DNA from: Ancylobacter polymorphus
GTDB lineage: Bacteria > Pseudomonadota > Alphaproteobacteria > Rhizobiales > Xanthobacteraceae
Direction: 5' to 3'
Assembly (NCBI RefSeq): GCF_022836935.1
Contig: NZ_CP083240.1
Coordinates: 1-64,000 of the forward strand
Length of the DNA: 64,000 bases
Part shown: positions 1-9,963 of the stretch, piece by piece
Layout: each line of letters begins with the position of its first letter
How positions within the stretch are numbered: position 1 is the first letter of the stretch
Program-made: the position numbers and the translations under genes
Notes under the pieces: generated by a model
Told to the model about the DNA's origin: nothing
What the model saw: only the letters and a program-made list of their open reading frames with translations
Database searches by the model: none

Positions 1-692
<692 letters not shown>

Positions 693-741
693 AAATTATA
701 GAAATGGGTGAGCTGCGCTACAAGGCCTGGCGCGAGCTATA

Positions 742-771
742 TTCATGAAGCGTGCTCATAGCTTCATGCAG
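742..771. promoter_or_regulatory. Operator-like repeat, copy 1 (upstream of molybdenum hydroxylase)
   Basis: This 30-bp site holds a perfect inverted repeat, CATGAAGC (744-751) and GCTTCATG (761-768), around a nine-base spacer. It ends with CTCATAGCTTCATGCAG. It lies about 90 bases upstream of the small-subunit start and faces lysR, as expected for a LysR binding site. Related copies lie at 3848, 5947 and 6181. Confidence 0.6.
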
Positions 772-862
772 CAGCCCCCGGCTAATCCCGGCAGGGAGGC
801 TCGTTATTCTATTTCGAACTGCAATCTTCTCCTGGCCCAGTCGATCTCAATTGGGGAGAGAT

Positions 863-1318
863 ATGAGCACGTTCACCATCAATGGTCGTCCGCACACATT
901 CAACGGCGATCCGGAAATGCCCCTGCTTTGGTACCTCCGGGACGTTGCCGGCATGGTGGGTACCAAGTTCGGATGCGGCCAAGCGCTGTGCGGCGCCTGC
1001 ACCGTCCATCTGGACGGAGCCGCCGTACGCGCATGCCAGACCCTGGTGGGGGATATTGAGGGCGCCTCGATTACCACGATCGAGGGATTGTCGCCGGACG
1101 GATCGCACCCGGTTCAGATCGCGTGGCGCGAGCTGAACGTGGCGCAGTGCGGCTACTGCCAGGTTGGCCAGATCATGCAGGCGGTTTCGCTGCTCAAGGA
1201 GACGCCCCGTCCGACGGACGATGAGATCGACGCCGCGATGAGCGGGAACATCTGTCGCTGCGGCACCTATCCGCGCATTCGCGCCGCCGTCAAACTCGCG
1301 GCCGGAAGGACAGGCTGA
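863..1318 (+). CDS. (2Fe-2S)-binding small subunit of an aerobic molybdenum hydroxylase (isoquinoline/aldehyde oxidoreductase type)
   Basis: This 151-residue protein has both iron-sulfur modules of the family. The plant-type cluster has CGQALCGAC at about residues 38-46 and a further Cys near 59. The four-helix [2Fe-2S] domain has CGYCQVGQ and CRCGTY. It would pass electrons from the Mo-pterin subunit encoded next to it. The start at 863 follows GGGGAGAG at 853-860. Its stop overlaps the next start by one base (TGATG), so the two subunits are translationally coupled. No flavin subunit is visible, as in IorAB-type enzymes whose electrons go to a membrane acceptor. The substrate cannot be told from sequence. 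Confidence 0.92.
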   Translation: MSTFTINGRPHTFNGDPEMPLLWYLRDVAGMVGTKFGCGQALCGACTVHLDGAAVRACQTLVGDIEGASITTIEGLSPDGSHPVQIAWRELNVAQCGYCQVGQIMQAVSLLKETPRPTDDEIDAAMSGNICRCGTYPRIRAAVKLAAGRTG

Positions 1319-3636
1319 TGAACGACATCACAATGCTCCCGCTCCACGAGACACGATCCGGCGGCAGTTCGGGGCTCGCCAATGTGAGCCGCCGCGCCTT
1401 CGTGCTCGGGTTGACCGCGGGCGCCCTCGTGCTTACGGCCCGGCTCTCGCCAGCCTCCGCGCAGGAAAAGGCCTATGGCGGCGACGCGATGCCGGGCGGG
1501 CTCAAGGAAGATCCGCGGATCTTCCTTGCCATTCAGGCGGACGGCACGGTCGAGCTGCTGTGCCCGCGCGCGGAAATGGGACAAGGCGTCCGCACCAGCT
1601 GGGCCATGGTTGTGGCTGACGAGCTCGAGGGCGACTTTGCACGCTTTCAGGTGCGGCAGGCGCCGGGTGATCAAGCCCGCTTCGGCAACCAGAACACCGA
1701 CGGCTCGCGCAGCATGCGGCATCATTTCGGGCCCCTGCGCCGGATAGGCGCGGCGGCGCGGCACATGCTTCAGGACGAGGCCGCGGCGCGATGGAGCGTT
1801 CCCGTCTCGGAGGTCCACGCCGAGCACCACGAAGTGCTGCACCGCGCGAGCGGGCGTCGTCTCGGCTTCGGCGCCCTGGCCGGCGGTGCGGCCACACGCG
1901 CGCTCCCGAGCCGGCAGACGCTCACCTTCAAGGCCCCCGACAGGTTCCGCTATATCGGCCGGGACGCCATTTCGCTCGTCGACAACGCGGACATCACGAC
2001 CGGCAAGGCGGTCTACGGCATCGACGCGCAGATCGCGGGCATGATCTTCGCCGTCGTGGCCCGGGCGCCCGTCCTCGGGGCCAAGGTCAAGAGCTTCGAT
2101 GCCGGCGAAGCCTTGAAAGTGCCTGGTGTTCTCAAGGTCGTGCCGATCGACGCGCTGAGCATTCCCTCTGCGTTCCAGCCGCTTGGCGGCATCGCCGTCG
2201 TCGCCGAGAACACCTTCGCCGCGATCAAGGGCCGCTCGCGGCTCACCATCGAATGGGAAGACGGTCCGAACGGAAGCTACGATTCGGCCGAATACCGCAG
2301 CACCATCGAAGCGGTGGCGGCGCAGCCCGGCAAGGTGGTGCGGGACAATGGCAATGTGGATGCCGCACTTGCGCAAGCGGCGAAGCGCGTCGCCGCTTCC
2401 TACTACATCCCGCATCTTGCACACGCGCCCATGGAGCCGCCGACGGCCACGGCGCGTGTGACCAGCGAAGCCGCCGAGGTCTGGGCCAGCGTCCAGGCGC
2501 CCGAGGCGATCCGGGCCGACTTCACGAAGCGCTTCGGCCTGCCCGCCGACAAGATCACGATCACGCCCTTGCTGCTTGGCGGCGGTTTCGGCCGCAAGTC
2601 GAAGCCGGACTTCGCCACGGAGGCGGCGATCCTGTCCCGGGCCATGGAGGGTCGGCCGGTGAAGCTGACCTTCACACGTGAGGACGACATCCAGCACAGT
2701 TTCTTTCACACCGTCTCGGTCGAACGGCTGGAGGCCGGGCTCAATGCCGAGGGTCGGCCGCTCGCCTGGTTGCATCGGACGGCGGCGCCGACGATCCGCT
2801 CCACATTCATGCCCGATCCCAAACAACAGGGGCCGGTCGAGCTGGCGATGGGGGCGGTCGATATTCCGTTCGCCATCCCCAATGTCCGGGTCGAGAATCC
2901 GGAAGCGCCGGCGCACACCCGCATCGGCTGGTTCCGGTCGGTGTTCAACATCCCGCACGCCTTCGCCGTGCAGAGTTTCGTCAATGAACTCGCCGTGGCG
3001 GCGCAGCGTGATCCAAAGGACTACCTGCTGGAGCTGATCGGGCCTGACCGCGTGATCGATCCCGCCTCGCTATCCGACGAATGGGTCTACGGCGAGGACC
3101 CAAAGCTCTATCCATTCGACACCGGCCGGTTGAAGCGGGTTATCGAGAAAGCCGCGAGCGAAGTCGGTTGGGGACGCCAACTGCCTCAGGGGCGAGGCCT
3201 CGGCATTGCCGCGCATCGGAGTTTCGTTAGCTATGCGGCCGTCGTGGTCGAGGTCGCCATGGGCGCGAACGGCGCGTTTGAGATTCCGCGGGTGGACATC
3301 GCGCTCGACTGCGGCGCAGTCGTCAATCCGGACCGCGTGCGCGCCCAGCTCGAAGGTGCGGTCATCCAAGGCGTCAGCCTCGCCATGCTTGGAGAGATTA
3401 CCTTCAAGGCCGGTCGGGTCGAGCAGACCAACTTCAACGATTATGAGGTAACGCGCATCGACGCCGCGCCACGAGAGATCCGCACGCATCTGCTGACGCC
3501 GACCGGCTATGACGCTCCGCTCGGCGGCGTTGGCGAGCCTGGCGTGCCTCCAGTCGCACCGGCACTGACCAATGCGATCTATGCCGCTACCGGAAAGCGC
3601 ATTCGCAGCTTGCCGATCCGTAACCAATTGGCTTGA
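1318..3636 (+). CDS. Molybdopterin-cytosine-dinucleotide-binding large subunit (IorB-like)
   Basis: This 772-residue protein belongs to the xanthine dehydrogenase family and is the size of isoquinoline 1-oxidoreductase beta subunits. The N-terminus carries a twin-arginine signal (SRRAFVLG near residue 25, then a hydrophobic stretch ending SPASAQ), so the folded enzyme is probably exported. It has the glycine-rich LLLGGGFGRKSKPD cofactor loop and, near the end, GGVGEPG, which holds the family's catalytic glutamate. It forms an operon with the Fe-S subunit. It probably hydroxylates an N-heterocycle or aldehyde; the specificity is unknown. Confidence 0.92.
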   Translation: MNDITMLPLHETRSGGSSGLANVSRRAFVLGLTAGALVLTARLSPASAQEKAYGGDAMPGGLKEDPRIFLAIQADGTVELLCPRAEMGQGVRTSWAMVVADELEGDFARFQVRQAPGDQARFGNQNTDGSRSMRHHFGPLRRIGAAARHMLQDEAAARWSVPVSEVHAEHHEVLHRASGRRLGFGALAGGAATRALPSRQTLTFKAPDRFRYIGRDAISLVDNADITTGKAVYGIDAQIAGMIFAVVARAPVLGAKVKSFDAGEALKVPGVLKVVPIDALSIPSAFQPLGGIAVVAENTFAAIKGRSRLTIEWEDGPNGSYDSAEYRSTIEAVAAQPGKVVRDNGNVDAALAQAAKRVAASYYIPHLAHAPMEPPTATARVTSEAAEVWASVQAPEAIRADFTKRFGLPADKITITPLLLGGGFGRKSKPDFATEAAILSRAMEGRPVKLTFTREDDIQHSFFHTVSVERLEAGLNAEGRPLAWLHRTAAPTIRSTFMPDPKQQGPVELAMGAVDIPFAIPNVRVENPEAPAHTRIGWFRSVFNIPHAFAVQSFVNELAVAAQRDPKDYLLELIGPDRVIDPASLSDEWVYGEDPKLYPFDTGRLKRVIEKAASEVGWGRQLPQGRGLGIAAHRSFVSYAAVVVEVAMGANGAFEIPRVDIALDCGAVVNPDRVRAQLEGAVIQGVSLAMLGEITFKAGRVEQTNFNDYEVTRIDAAPREIRTHLLTPTGYDAPLGGVGEPGVPPVAPALTNAIYAATGKRIRSLPIRNQLA

Positions 3637-4049
3637 GGGTGTAAGGAATGTGGCGGTGTTCACCCCACCGTCACCTCCCGCATCTGGACGCATAACGTAA
3701 CGCCCGGTCACCCGCGCCTTCAATCCAGGGGGAACCAGACCGGCGCCACCTTCGGCGGAACCTTCAGGGAGTGGCCGGCAACGCCGCGACCGGGACGTTC
3801 CAGCCTTTGCGCTCATGCGACTAGAGATTGGCTCGCGGATCGATCCATTCGTGCGGCGAACTCATAGGTTCATGCAGATTTTCGCCTCTACCGGCAGAGC
3901 CGAGCCTGGCGCAAGCTTGCGGTCTCGATCTTGTCTCTCTCAAAGGGACGATCGGAGCCGAACCTGCAGGCCAGTCACTTTGGCCGGTATGTGACGACAG
4001 AACATCGTGACGCCCCGCACGCTATCACGATGCGGCGCGAGGACCTTCA
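3637..4049. other. Intergenic region without a supported gene
   Basis: I see no convincing coding region here. It holds the operator-like repeat at 3848-3877 and presumably the promoter of the FAD oxidoreductase gene. Confidence 0.5.
3848..3877. promoter_or_regulatory. Operator-like repeat, copy 2 (upstream of FAD amine oxidase)
   Basis: The site ends CTCATAGGTTCATGCAG and matches copy 1 at most of 30 positions, including the TTC-TG start and the GCG centre. It lies about 170 bases upstream of the gene at 4050. A shared site suggests one regulator, most likely the LysR protein at 1-674, controls both units. Confidence 0.6.
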
Positions 4050-5306
4050 ATGAACACTGACATCGATATCGGAATCGTCGGTGGCGGCGCCGCCGGCATC
4101 GCCGCGGCTCGGCGCCTGGCGAAGAGCGGATTCTCCATTCTTCTGCTCGAGGCCTCGTCTCGGCTCGGCGGCAGAGCTTGGACAAGCGAGGTTGCGGGGC
4201 TTCCCCTCGATCTCGGCTGCGGTTGGCTCCATTCGGCCGAGCGCAATCCATGGACCGCTGTCGCCGAAGCCAGCGGCTTTGTGGTGGATCGGCGCGAAGC
4301 TGCTTGGAGCGCTCAAGATGACGGTCTTCGGCCCTCTCCAAACGAGTTGCGCGCTGCAAGGCAGGCGTTCGCTGACTGGGAGAGGAGGCTTCCGGCACTG
4401 GTTCCGGCCAGCGACTGTGCGGCGGACGCCTTGGTGCCGGGTTGCGAATGGAACCCTTATATCCGGGCGATCTGTGGTTTCTCGAACGGCGTCACCCCGG
4501 ATCATCTGTCTGCCGGGGATTACCTGGCTTATGATCAGGCTTGTTCCTATCGAAACTGGCGGACCCCCGACGGCTACGGGACCTTGATTGCGAGCAGCCT
4601 GCCGTCTTCCGTCCCGGTAAGACTGGGGACACCTGTTTGCGCGGTGGCAGAACATGGGCACGGCGTCAAAATCACCACGGCGCGCGGCAGCATCTTGGCG
4701 CGCGCTGTCATTCTCACCGTCTCGACCGCCGTGCTCAAGTCCGGCGCGATTGACCTGCCGCCGGCGCTCGATCCGTGGCGCGACGCCGCGAGCCTGTTGC
4801 CGCTAGGCCAGGATGAGAAGCTCTTTCTCAAGATCGACGGGGAGACGGCGTTCGTGTCTGAGACCCATTTGTTCGGCGATCTCTACGACAGCCGGACCTG
4901 CGCCTTCTATATTCGTCCGTTCGGCTGGCCGATCATCGAAGGCTATCTTGGCGGCGACAGCGCACGGATCCTCGCGCGGGACGGGCTTGTCGCCGGATTT
5001 GACCTAGCGGTCGAGCAGCTGGTGAAGCTTGTGGGATCGGATATCCGATCCAAGCTCAAACCCTTGGCCGGATCGAACTGGAGCAACTCGGATCGGATCG
5101 GCGGCTCCTACAGCTGCGCCTTACCCGGGCATGCAAGCGCGCGGCGTCAGCTGGCCCGGCCCTGGAATGGGCGCATCTTTTTCGCCGGAGAAGCGACGCA
5201 TGTCCATGATTTCTCGACCGCCCACGGCGCGCACGATTCCGGGCTTCGCGCCGCAGAGGAAGCGGTCGCCGCGCTTGAACGGCAGCGTGAGTCCGTTGGT
5301 GGCTAG
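4050..5306 (+). CDS. FAD-dependent amine oxidase-like oxidoreductase
   Basis: This 418-residue flavoprotein opens with the Rossmann dinucleotide motif GIVGGGAAGIAAAR (about residues 8-21), followed by an acidic strand end and LGGRAWT, as in flavin monoamine oxidases. The C-terminal FAD-binding segment reads GRIFFAGEATH and is followed by HGAHDSGLRAA. No signal peptide is seen, so it is probably cytoplasmic. It stands alone downstream of operator copy 2 and is probably in the same regulon as the molybdenum hydroxylase. The substrate (amine or other) is not determined. Confidence 0.88.
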   Translation: MNTDIDIGIVGGGAAGIAAARRLAKSGFSILLLEASSRLGGRAWTSEVAGLPLDLGCGWLHSAERNPWTAVAEASGFVVDRREAAWSAQDDGLRPSPNELRAARQAFADWERRLPALVPASDCAADALVPGCEWNPYIRAICGFSNGVTPDHLSAGDYLAYDQACSYRNWRTPDGYGTLIASSLPSSVPVRLGTPVCAVAEHGHGVKITTARGSILARAVILTVSTAVLKSGAIDLPPALDPWRDAASLLPLGQDEKLFLKIDGETAFVSETHLFGDLYDSRTCAFYIRPFGWPIIEGYLGGDSARILARDGLVAGFDLAVEQLVKLVGSDIRSKLKPLAGSNWSNSDRIGGSYSCALPGHASARRQLARPWNGRIFFAGEATHVHDFSTAHGAHDSGLRAAEEAVAALERQRESVGG

Positions 5307-5450
5307 CGTAACCCGCGCCGCTTGCCGACGTCGGGCCTCAGCACCGAACGCAAGCAAGCCGGCCCGGGCCTTCGGCGGCACGCGCCGGCGAAGCCTCTTC
5401 GTGATCGAGCCGCGGCCAGACACGCGGCGGCTCGGGCGTGTTTCTGTCGA

Positions 5451-5843
5451 TCAATTCGGCAGAGCTTCGATGATGAACGTCCGGGAGATGCCCGACTTCT
5501 GCCTGATCGGGCGCAGTGCCTTGTAGGCATCGGAGTTGTACCATGCCAGGGCCTGCTCCATGCTCGGGAACTCGATGATCACGCTCCGGGCGCCAGGCGC
5601 CTGTCCTTCAAGGGCCGCGATCCTGCCGCCGCGTGCGACAAAGCGGCCACCATATGGCTCCAGGGTAGCGGGAGTACCCGCGGCATAAGGTTTGATGCCC
5701 TCGGGATCCTTCAACTCGAAGTCCGCGACATAATAGGCACGCGGAGGCGCAGACGTCTGGGCCTGTGCGGGCACGAACTCCACCATGCTGGCGGCCGCGA
5801 CGGCCCCGACCAGGAAGGCTGACAGAAGGACACGATTGAGCAT
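5451..5843 (-). CDS. Secreted DUF1330 family protein
   Basis: This 130-residue protein starts with a signal peptide (MLNRVLLSAFLVGAVAAAS, Ala-rich and ending near PAQAQ). A DUF1330 domain follows (YYVADFELKDPEGIKPY and RSVIIEFPSMEQALAWYNS). DUF1330 proteins are small dimeric alpha-beta barrel proteins of unknown function; an exported version is less usual. The start at 5843 is chosen because the signal peptide begins there and GGAGAGAAAG lies upstream. Operator copy 3 lies about 100 bases upstream, placing it in the putative LysR regulon. Confidence 0.85.
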   Translation of the reverse strand: MLNRVLLSAFLVGAVAAASMVEFVPAQAQTSAPPRAYYVADFELKDPEGIKPYAAGTPATLEPYGGRFVARGGRIAALEGQAPGARSVIIEFPSMEQALAWYNSDAYKALRPIRQKSGISRTFIIEALPN

Positions 5844-5946
5844 GCGGCTTTCTCTCCCAGAGCGCTCGACCCATGCATGCCGCCCGCTCGGCGGCATACT
5901 CTTCCCAGAGTAGGTGCCGCGACAGCTCGCGATTAGGCGATGGAAT

Positions 5947-5976
5947 TCGCAAGAGCCTATGAGATGCACTCATCAA
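5947..5976. promoter_or_regulatory. Operator-like repeat, copy 3 (reverse orientation, upstream of DUF1330 gene)
   Basis: Read on the reverse strand this gives TTGATGAG, then CTCATAGGCTCTTGC. It agrees with copy 1 at about 18 of 30 positions, concentrated in the CTCATAG core and the flanking TC-TGC. It is oriented toward the DUF1330 gene. Confidence 0.5.
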
Positions 5977-6180
5977 TCGTCCGATGCGAACGATGACGTC
6001 GGCCAAGGAACGCTTTCCGAAACTCGGGCAGCTGCCGCCGGATGAGTGGCCGGGTGGCTAATGGGAGAGCTTCGCGTGCCGGCGCTGACGTGTCGACCCA
6101 CAATGTCCGCCCTGTGATGACGGCCGCGGCGGCTGGCGAACTCTCAAACCGCGGTAGCGGCGTAAGCCTCCGCCCATGAT

Positions 6181-6210
6181 TTCATGAGCAAGAGTTCTAG
6201 GTTCTTGCAG
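6181..6210. promoter_or_regulatory. Operator-like repeat, copy 4 (upstream of flavodoxin pseudogene)
   Basis: TTCATGA at the left and TCTAGGTTCTTGCAG at the right match copy 1 at about 19 of 30 positions with the same spacing. It is oriented toward the flavodoxin gene at 6437. Confidence 0.5.
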
Positions 6211-6436
6211 TTTAAAGCGATAGATCACGCGGCCCGGCGCGGCTATCGATAGCAGGCGCAGCGTGATCTTCCGCATATCGACCGTCATTGCGCTGCGCGA
6301 TGTCTTCCTCGACCACACGATAGGACCGTCGCACGACCCGAGCGGTGCGACGGGCCGGGCCCGTCCAGCAGCTCCGTCGAGTGCGGACCACCTGGCGTCC
6401 GCCGTGCTGGAGCGGGGAAATCTGCAAGGAAGCACA

Positions 6437-6994
6437 ATGCTGATCTCAATTGTTTACGACAGTGGCACCGGACATGCCGCCAAGCTTGCGCGGTCCTTGG
6501 CCGATGGCGCACGCGCCGTGAGCGGAGCCGAGGTGAAGCTGATCGAGGCGGGTGGGGAAATCCCCTGGGAGACGCTCGAGGCGAACGACGCGATCGTCTT
6601 CGGATCGCCGACCTACAACGGCCTGATCAGCGCCAAGCTGAAGCAGTTCTTCGAGGACTCGCCGGGGTCGCCTGGCGCGAGCTGAAATGGCGCGACAAGA
6701 TCGGTGCAGGCTTTACCATTCCCGGCGCAGAGCGGCGACAAGTTGAACTCGTTGATCTCGATGGCGCTGTTTGCCGCGCAGCACGGCACGATCTGGGTGG
6801 GTCTCGATCTCATGCCCGGCAATAGCAGCAGCGCGGGAGCCCTCACCGATCTGAACAGGTTCGGCAGTTGGCTTGGCGCCATGGCGCAATCCAATGTCGA
6901 CCGGCCCGCGGATCTCACGCCTCTCGAAAGTGATCTCCGTACGGCCGCCTATCTTGGAAAGCGGGTGGCGGAGATCGCGGCCCGGCTCAGCTGA
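6437..6994 (+). pseudogene. Flavodoxin-like/NAD(P)H:quinone oxidoreductase, broken by two frameshifts
   Basis: The start (MLISIVYDSGTGHAAKLA) has the FMN phosphate loop of flavodoxins and is preceded by AAGGA. VFGSPTYNGLISAKLK also fits the family. The frame is lost near 6660: VAWRELKWRDKIG continues one frame over. It shifts again near 6715 before SGDKLNSLISMALFAAQHGTIWVG, and the C-terminus ends at 6994. Both shifts are single-base and the whole protein is recognisable across three frames. It is either a recent pseudogene or carries sequencing errors. Operator copy 4 upstream suggests it belonged to the LysR regulon. Confidence 0.8.
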
Positions 6995-7175
6995 GGCAGC
7001 GATGTTCGATCGCGGGCAATCGCCGCCGCGAGGGGGCTGCGACCGCCGTGCCAGCGCCGACCAAGATCAGGGCTGCGAATGCCGCGTCTCGTGGTCCCCG
7101 ATTGCGGTCCGACATGGGCGTCCTTGTCGCGGCCGCTCGGCGGCTGGCGAAAAGAGCAAATCCGAAGGGCTTCTG

Positions 7176-7536
7176 ATGACGACATTGCTGGATGAATCGC
7201 GCAGCATCTCCGCCTGGAGCGCCATATATTCAATGGCGCTGGTGTCGTGACGCTGATCGCGGCGGAGTTTCTTCCGGTCAGCCTTCTGACGCCGATCGCT
7301 GCCGACCTCCATGCCACCGAAGGTATGATCGGCCAGGCGATCTCCGTCTTCGGCCTTTTCACGGTGGCCGCGAGCTCGTGATTGCCGCGCTCGCCGGACG
7401 CTTCGACCGACGCCACGTGCTGGTGGCGCTGACCGGGCTCCTGCTGGTCTCCGTGGTCGCCGTTGCCGCAGCACCCAACTTCGCCGTCTTCATGATCGGC
7501 CGCGCGTTCCTAGGCCTAGCGATCGGTGGCTTGGCC
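7176..7536 (+). pseudogene. MFS transporter (YdhP/AraJ-like), frameshifted and 3'-truncated
   Basis: MTTLLDESRSISAWSAIYSM begins a typical 12-TM drug or sugar efflux MFS protein. The frame breaks near 7245, where one G is missing after GCGCTGG, and again near 7378. In between, LIAAEFLPVSLLTPIAADL is clear; afterwards come VIAALAGRFDRRHVLVALTG and FAVFMIGRAFLGLAIGG. Homology stops abruptly near 7530, after about the first third of the protein, where DNA leading to traH begins. Two frameshifts plus a truncation mean it is not functional. Confidence 0.8.
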
Positions 7537-7659
7537 TCATACGAGCCTCAAAGCCACGCCACCCATCAGCCGTCTTGGTCTGTCCGAGGACAACCTGTTG
7601 AGGCTCCAAAGCTGGGGAATGCGCTGCGCATCGTCCGCTATGCTCGCGGCCACAATTCA
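7537..7659. other. Junction between the chromosomal-type cluster and the conjugation module
   Basis: MFS homology ends at about 7530 and traH ends at 7660. The 120 bases between show no gene and no tRNA. This is where the LysR/oxidoreductase DNA meets the conjugative DNA, by integration, deletion or recombination. No attachment-site duplication could be identified within the window. Confidence 0.4.
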
Positions 7660-8265
7660 TCAATCGGACTTCGGCCGGCTGCCCCCGATACCGGACAAAT
7701 CGATGCGAATGCCCGCCTTATTCGGATCGACAGGTTCTGTGCGATCCGGTCCCACCGGTTCCGGTATGGCCGCTTCGTTTCGATACGTTTCCGCCGGCAC
7801 CGGCACGGCGAGTTTCACATCGCCGGGATCGGGTTCGCTGAATACCGCCTTGCCCTCGAAATTCCCGGTCTTCCAGGCATCAATCGCGTCGTCGAAGGCC
7901 TCGTCGACGGCGTTGCCGTACCATTTGGTGACGATGCGGTGGACCTTGGCGAAGAGCTTCGTGCCCATGCGGATGTTGGCGCAGGCGTCGACTAGATCGG
8001 GCTTCAGCTCCGAGACGTCGGTTATGCCGAGCCCCGCCGGATATTGCGTGATCCCGACGCGTACGACGGCCTTGCCGACATGCTGCTGCACGAGAGCCAT
8101 CGCTTCGTCCGGCGTGCTCGGCCGAGGCACCAACACGACGCGGTTTCCGGACCAGACCGTCACGGCCAGCGGATCCGGCGAGCCTGCCTTTGCGATGAAC
8201 TTCTCGACGATCGCCGGCTTCAGGCCGGGATCGGCGCATTGCTGGATGAGGGCGACGTCGACCAT
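7660..8265 (-). CDS. traH: Conjugal transfer protein TraH
   Basis: This 201-residue protein (MVDVALIQQCADPGLKPAIV...) is the last gene of a traA-traF-traB-traH run on the reverse strand, the order found on Agrobacterium Ti plasmids. The start at 8265 is preferred because AGGGAG lies about six bases upstream. An alternative ATG at 8283 overlaps the traB stop by four bases. The N-terminus resembles lytic-transglycosylase-like periplasmic proteins but no clear signal peptide is visible. The C-terminus is Pro-rich. In Ti systems TraH is dispensable or of unclear role. Confidence 0.8.
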   Translation of the reverse strand: MVDVALIQQCADPGLKPAIVEKFIAKAGSPDPLAVTVWSGNRVVLVPRPSTPDEAMALVQQHVGKAVVRVGITQYPAGLGITDVSELKPDLVDACANIRMGTKLFAKVHRIVTKWYGNAVDEAFDDAIDAWKTGNFEGKAVFSEPDPGDVKLAVPVPAETYRNEAAIPEPVGPDRTEPVDPNKAGIRIDLSGIGGSRPKSD

Positions 8266-8279
8266 GGAGAACTCCCTGT

Positions 8280-9434
8280 TCATCGGTTGAAGGCGCTGAC
8301 GAGGGGCACCGCGAAAAGACGCGCCCAGGCGATCGTGCTGGCATTCTGGATCGCCACGATGGAGGTCCCGGCGGTCCACCAGCCATTGCCGGTCGCGACG
8401 ATCGCGTCCGGCTGCTGCAGCATCGACTGCAGGATGGGCCAGACGACGAGCTGCTCGTAACAGATCAGCGGCGCGATCCGCCGGCGTGCGAGCTCGACGG
8501 TCGGGTTGGCGAAGAGATGCGCCCGCGCGCCTGCGGCCTGCCCGACCAGGCGGGGCCAGGGCTGCCACATCGAGACCGGAACCGGCATGCGCTCGCGATA
8601 GAGGATTCCCGCGTTGTCCGCCGAGATCGCAACCAGGATGTTGTCGTAGCCCTGCGGGTCGATGACGGCGGCACCCGCGATCACCGTGATGTCGTTGTTC
8701 GCAAGTGCTTCGCGCCAGAGCCGCTCGACGCTCGGCGTCCAGAACCCGAGCGCACTTTCAGGGAGCACCACGATCCTGGCGCCCTGCCCTCCAGCCCGCG
8801 TGACCGAAGCGATCAGGTCGCGCTGGCGCTCAAGCGTACCATCGCGCCCGAGGCTCTGACCCATATCGAAATCGACGCCCCGAAACCCGTCCGGCATCGG
8901 CGGCGCCGTCCATGTCGCGGCCGACCACAGCCAGAGCCCGCTGAGCACGATCGCCGCGATCCGCGAGGCCCGCGTCGTCATCACGGCGAGCCCGACCATG
9001 GCGGCCGCCAGCCCCAGCCAGCCCCATCCGGGAAACAGCACGCCGGCGGCCGTTAGCGGGTGCGCCCAACCCACGATTCCAAACGGCGGCACCGCCATCA
9101 GCGCGGACGCCAGCAGAAAGCGCGGCGCCCTCCACCCTCCCGGTCGGCTCGTCCAGAGCAGCGTGTGAACGACGACGAAGGACAAGGAAGCGGCGAGCCA
9201 GAGGAAGAGGCCCGGCCACAGGTCGGAGCTGTAGAAGTTGGCGACGCCCTGCGGCAGGCCGCGCGACGCCGCGAGGAAATAGGCAGCCGATACCAGAGAC
9301 GCGATGGTCCGGCTGCCCGCCAAAGCCCACAGTGCTGGGAAGAGCATCGCAAACGGCAGCGTCAGCGGATACCCGCTCCAGCCGATGACGCCAGCGAGGG
9401 CCGCAATGATGATCAGCGCCGCGCTCCACGCCAT
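8280..9434 (-). CDS. traB: Conjugal transfer protein TraB (membrane-bound nitrilase-like protein)
   Basis: This is a 384-residue protein. The N-terminal half has several membrane segments (from MAWSAALIIIAALAGVIGW onward, to about residue 175). The C-terminal half has a carbon-nitrogen-hydrolase fold like apolipoprotein N-acyltransferase, with LPESALGFW supplying a glutamate and APLICYEQL the candidate nucleophilic cysteine. It begins one base after the traF stop. Ti TraB is known to raise conjugation efficiency without being essential; an envelope-remodelling role is inferred. Confidence 0.88.
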   Translation of the reverse strand: MAWSAALIIIAALAGVIGWSGYPLTLPFAMLFPALWALAGSRTIASLVSAAYFLAASRGLPQGVANFYSSDLWPGLFLWLAASLSFVVVHTLLWTSRPGGWRAPRFLLASALMAVPPFGIVGWAHPLTAAGVLFPGWGWLGLAAAMVGLAVMTTRASRIAAIVLSGLWLWSAATWTAPPMPDGFRGVDFDMGQSLGRDGTLERQRDLIASVTRAGGQGARIVVLPESALGFWTPSVERLWREALANNDITVIAGAAVIDPQGYDNILVAISADNAGILYRERMPVPVSMWQPWPRLVGQAAGARAHLFANPTVELARRRIAPLICYEQLVVWPILQSMLQQPDAIVATGNGWWTAGTSIVAIQNASTIAWARLFAVPLVSAFNR

Positions 9435-9435
9435 G

Positions 9436-9963
9436 TCACGGCTCGAAGGTGAGGAGCGGGTGGGCGCGGCCGAGGACGCCGCTGGCCTCGATCGGCCCGA
9501 AATACCGGGAGTCATAGGAGCCTGCGAAATCGGAGTGGAGGAACAGGGAACCGGGCGAGACCGGCCCGCCCGCGAAGGCCGTGAGCGCCCTGCCCGCGGC
9601 GTCGGCTGGCCGAACATCGGAATGAGGAAGCCGCCGTCCGTCGATCGCGACGCCGGCGCCAATTGCGATCGTTTGCCCCTCGGCCGCTGCCACCGTCTTG
9701 ATCAGGGGACTGAACCAGCCTGGGCAGAGGCCGCGGCCGAGATAGCCGCGCTCGCGCGCCAGGCGAAACGCGGCGCTGTCCGGCGGGCAGATGAAGACGA
9801 GATCGCCCACAGCGGGCGGTCCGTCGAGCGGCTCGATCCGCCAGAGCCCGAGCGGATAGCTGCGCGTGAGATTGAGGCGCAAGCCTGCAAACCAGCCGGT
9901 ACCGGCCAGCATGATCAGAGTCGCGACGGCCGTCGAAACAAAGAGGATGGCGCGCCGCCTCAC
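9436..9963 (-). CDS. traF: Conjugative transfer signal peptidase TraF (S26 family)
   Basis: This 175-residue protein has one N-terminal membrane segment (ILFVSTAVATLIMLAGTG) and an S26-type periplasmic protease domain. NLTRSYPLGLWRI carries the family serine region and LIKTVAAAEGQTI carries the lysine of the Ser-Lys dyad. The C-terminal GSLFLHSDFAGSYDSRYFGPI is typical. In RP4 and Ti plasmids TraF matures and cyclises the pilin TrbC. Its GTG start overlaps the traA stop by four bases, so translation is coupled. Confidence 0.9.
   Translation of the reverse strand: MRRRAILFVSTAVATLIMLAGTGWFAGLRLNLTRSYPLGLWRIEPLDGPPAVGDLVFICPPDSAAFRLARERGYLGRGLCPGWFSPLIKTVAAAEGQTIAIGAGVAIDGRRLPHSDVRPADAAGRALTAFAGGPVSPGSLFLHSDFAGSYDSRYFGPIEASGVLGRAHPLLTFEP

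Larger units (their letters stand above)
5844..6436. other. Divergent intergenic region with two operator repeats
   Basis: There is no supported gene in these 590 bases. They separate the DUF1330 gene (reverse) from the flavodoxin pseudogene (forward) and contain one operator-like repeat for each direction, at 5947-5976 and 6181-6210. Confidence 0.5.

Noticed and set aside
1267..2958. Reverse open frame of 563 codons
   Set aside because: It is an Arg/Gly-rich shadow of the molybdenum hydroxylase large subunit, which has full family motifs on the other strand.
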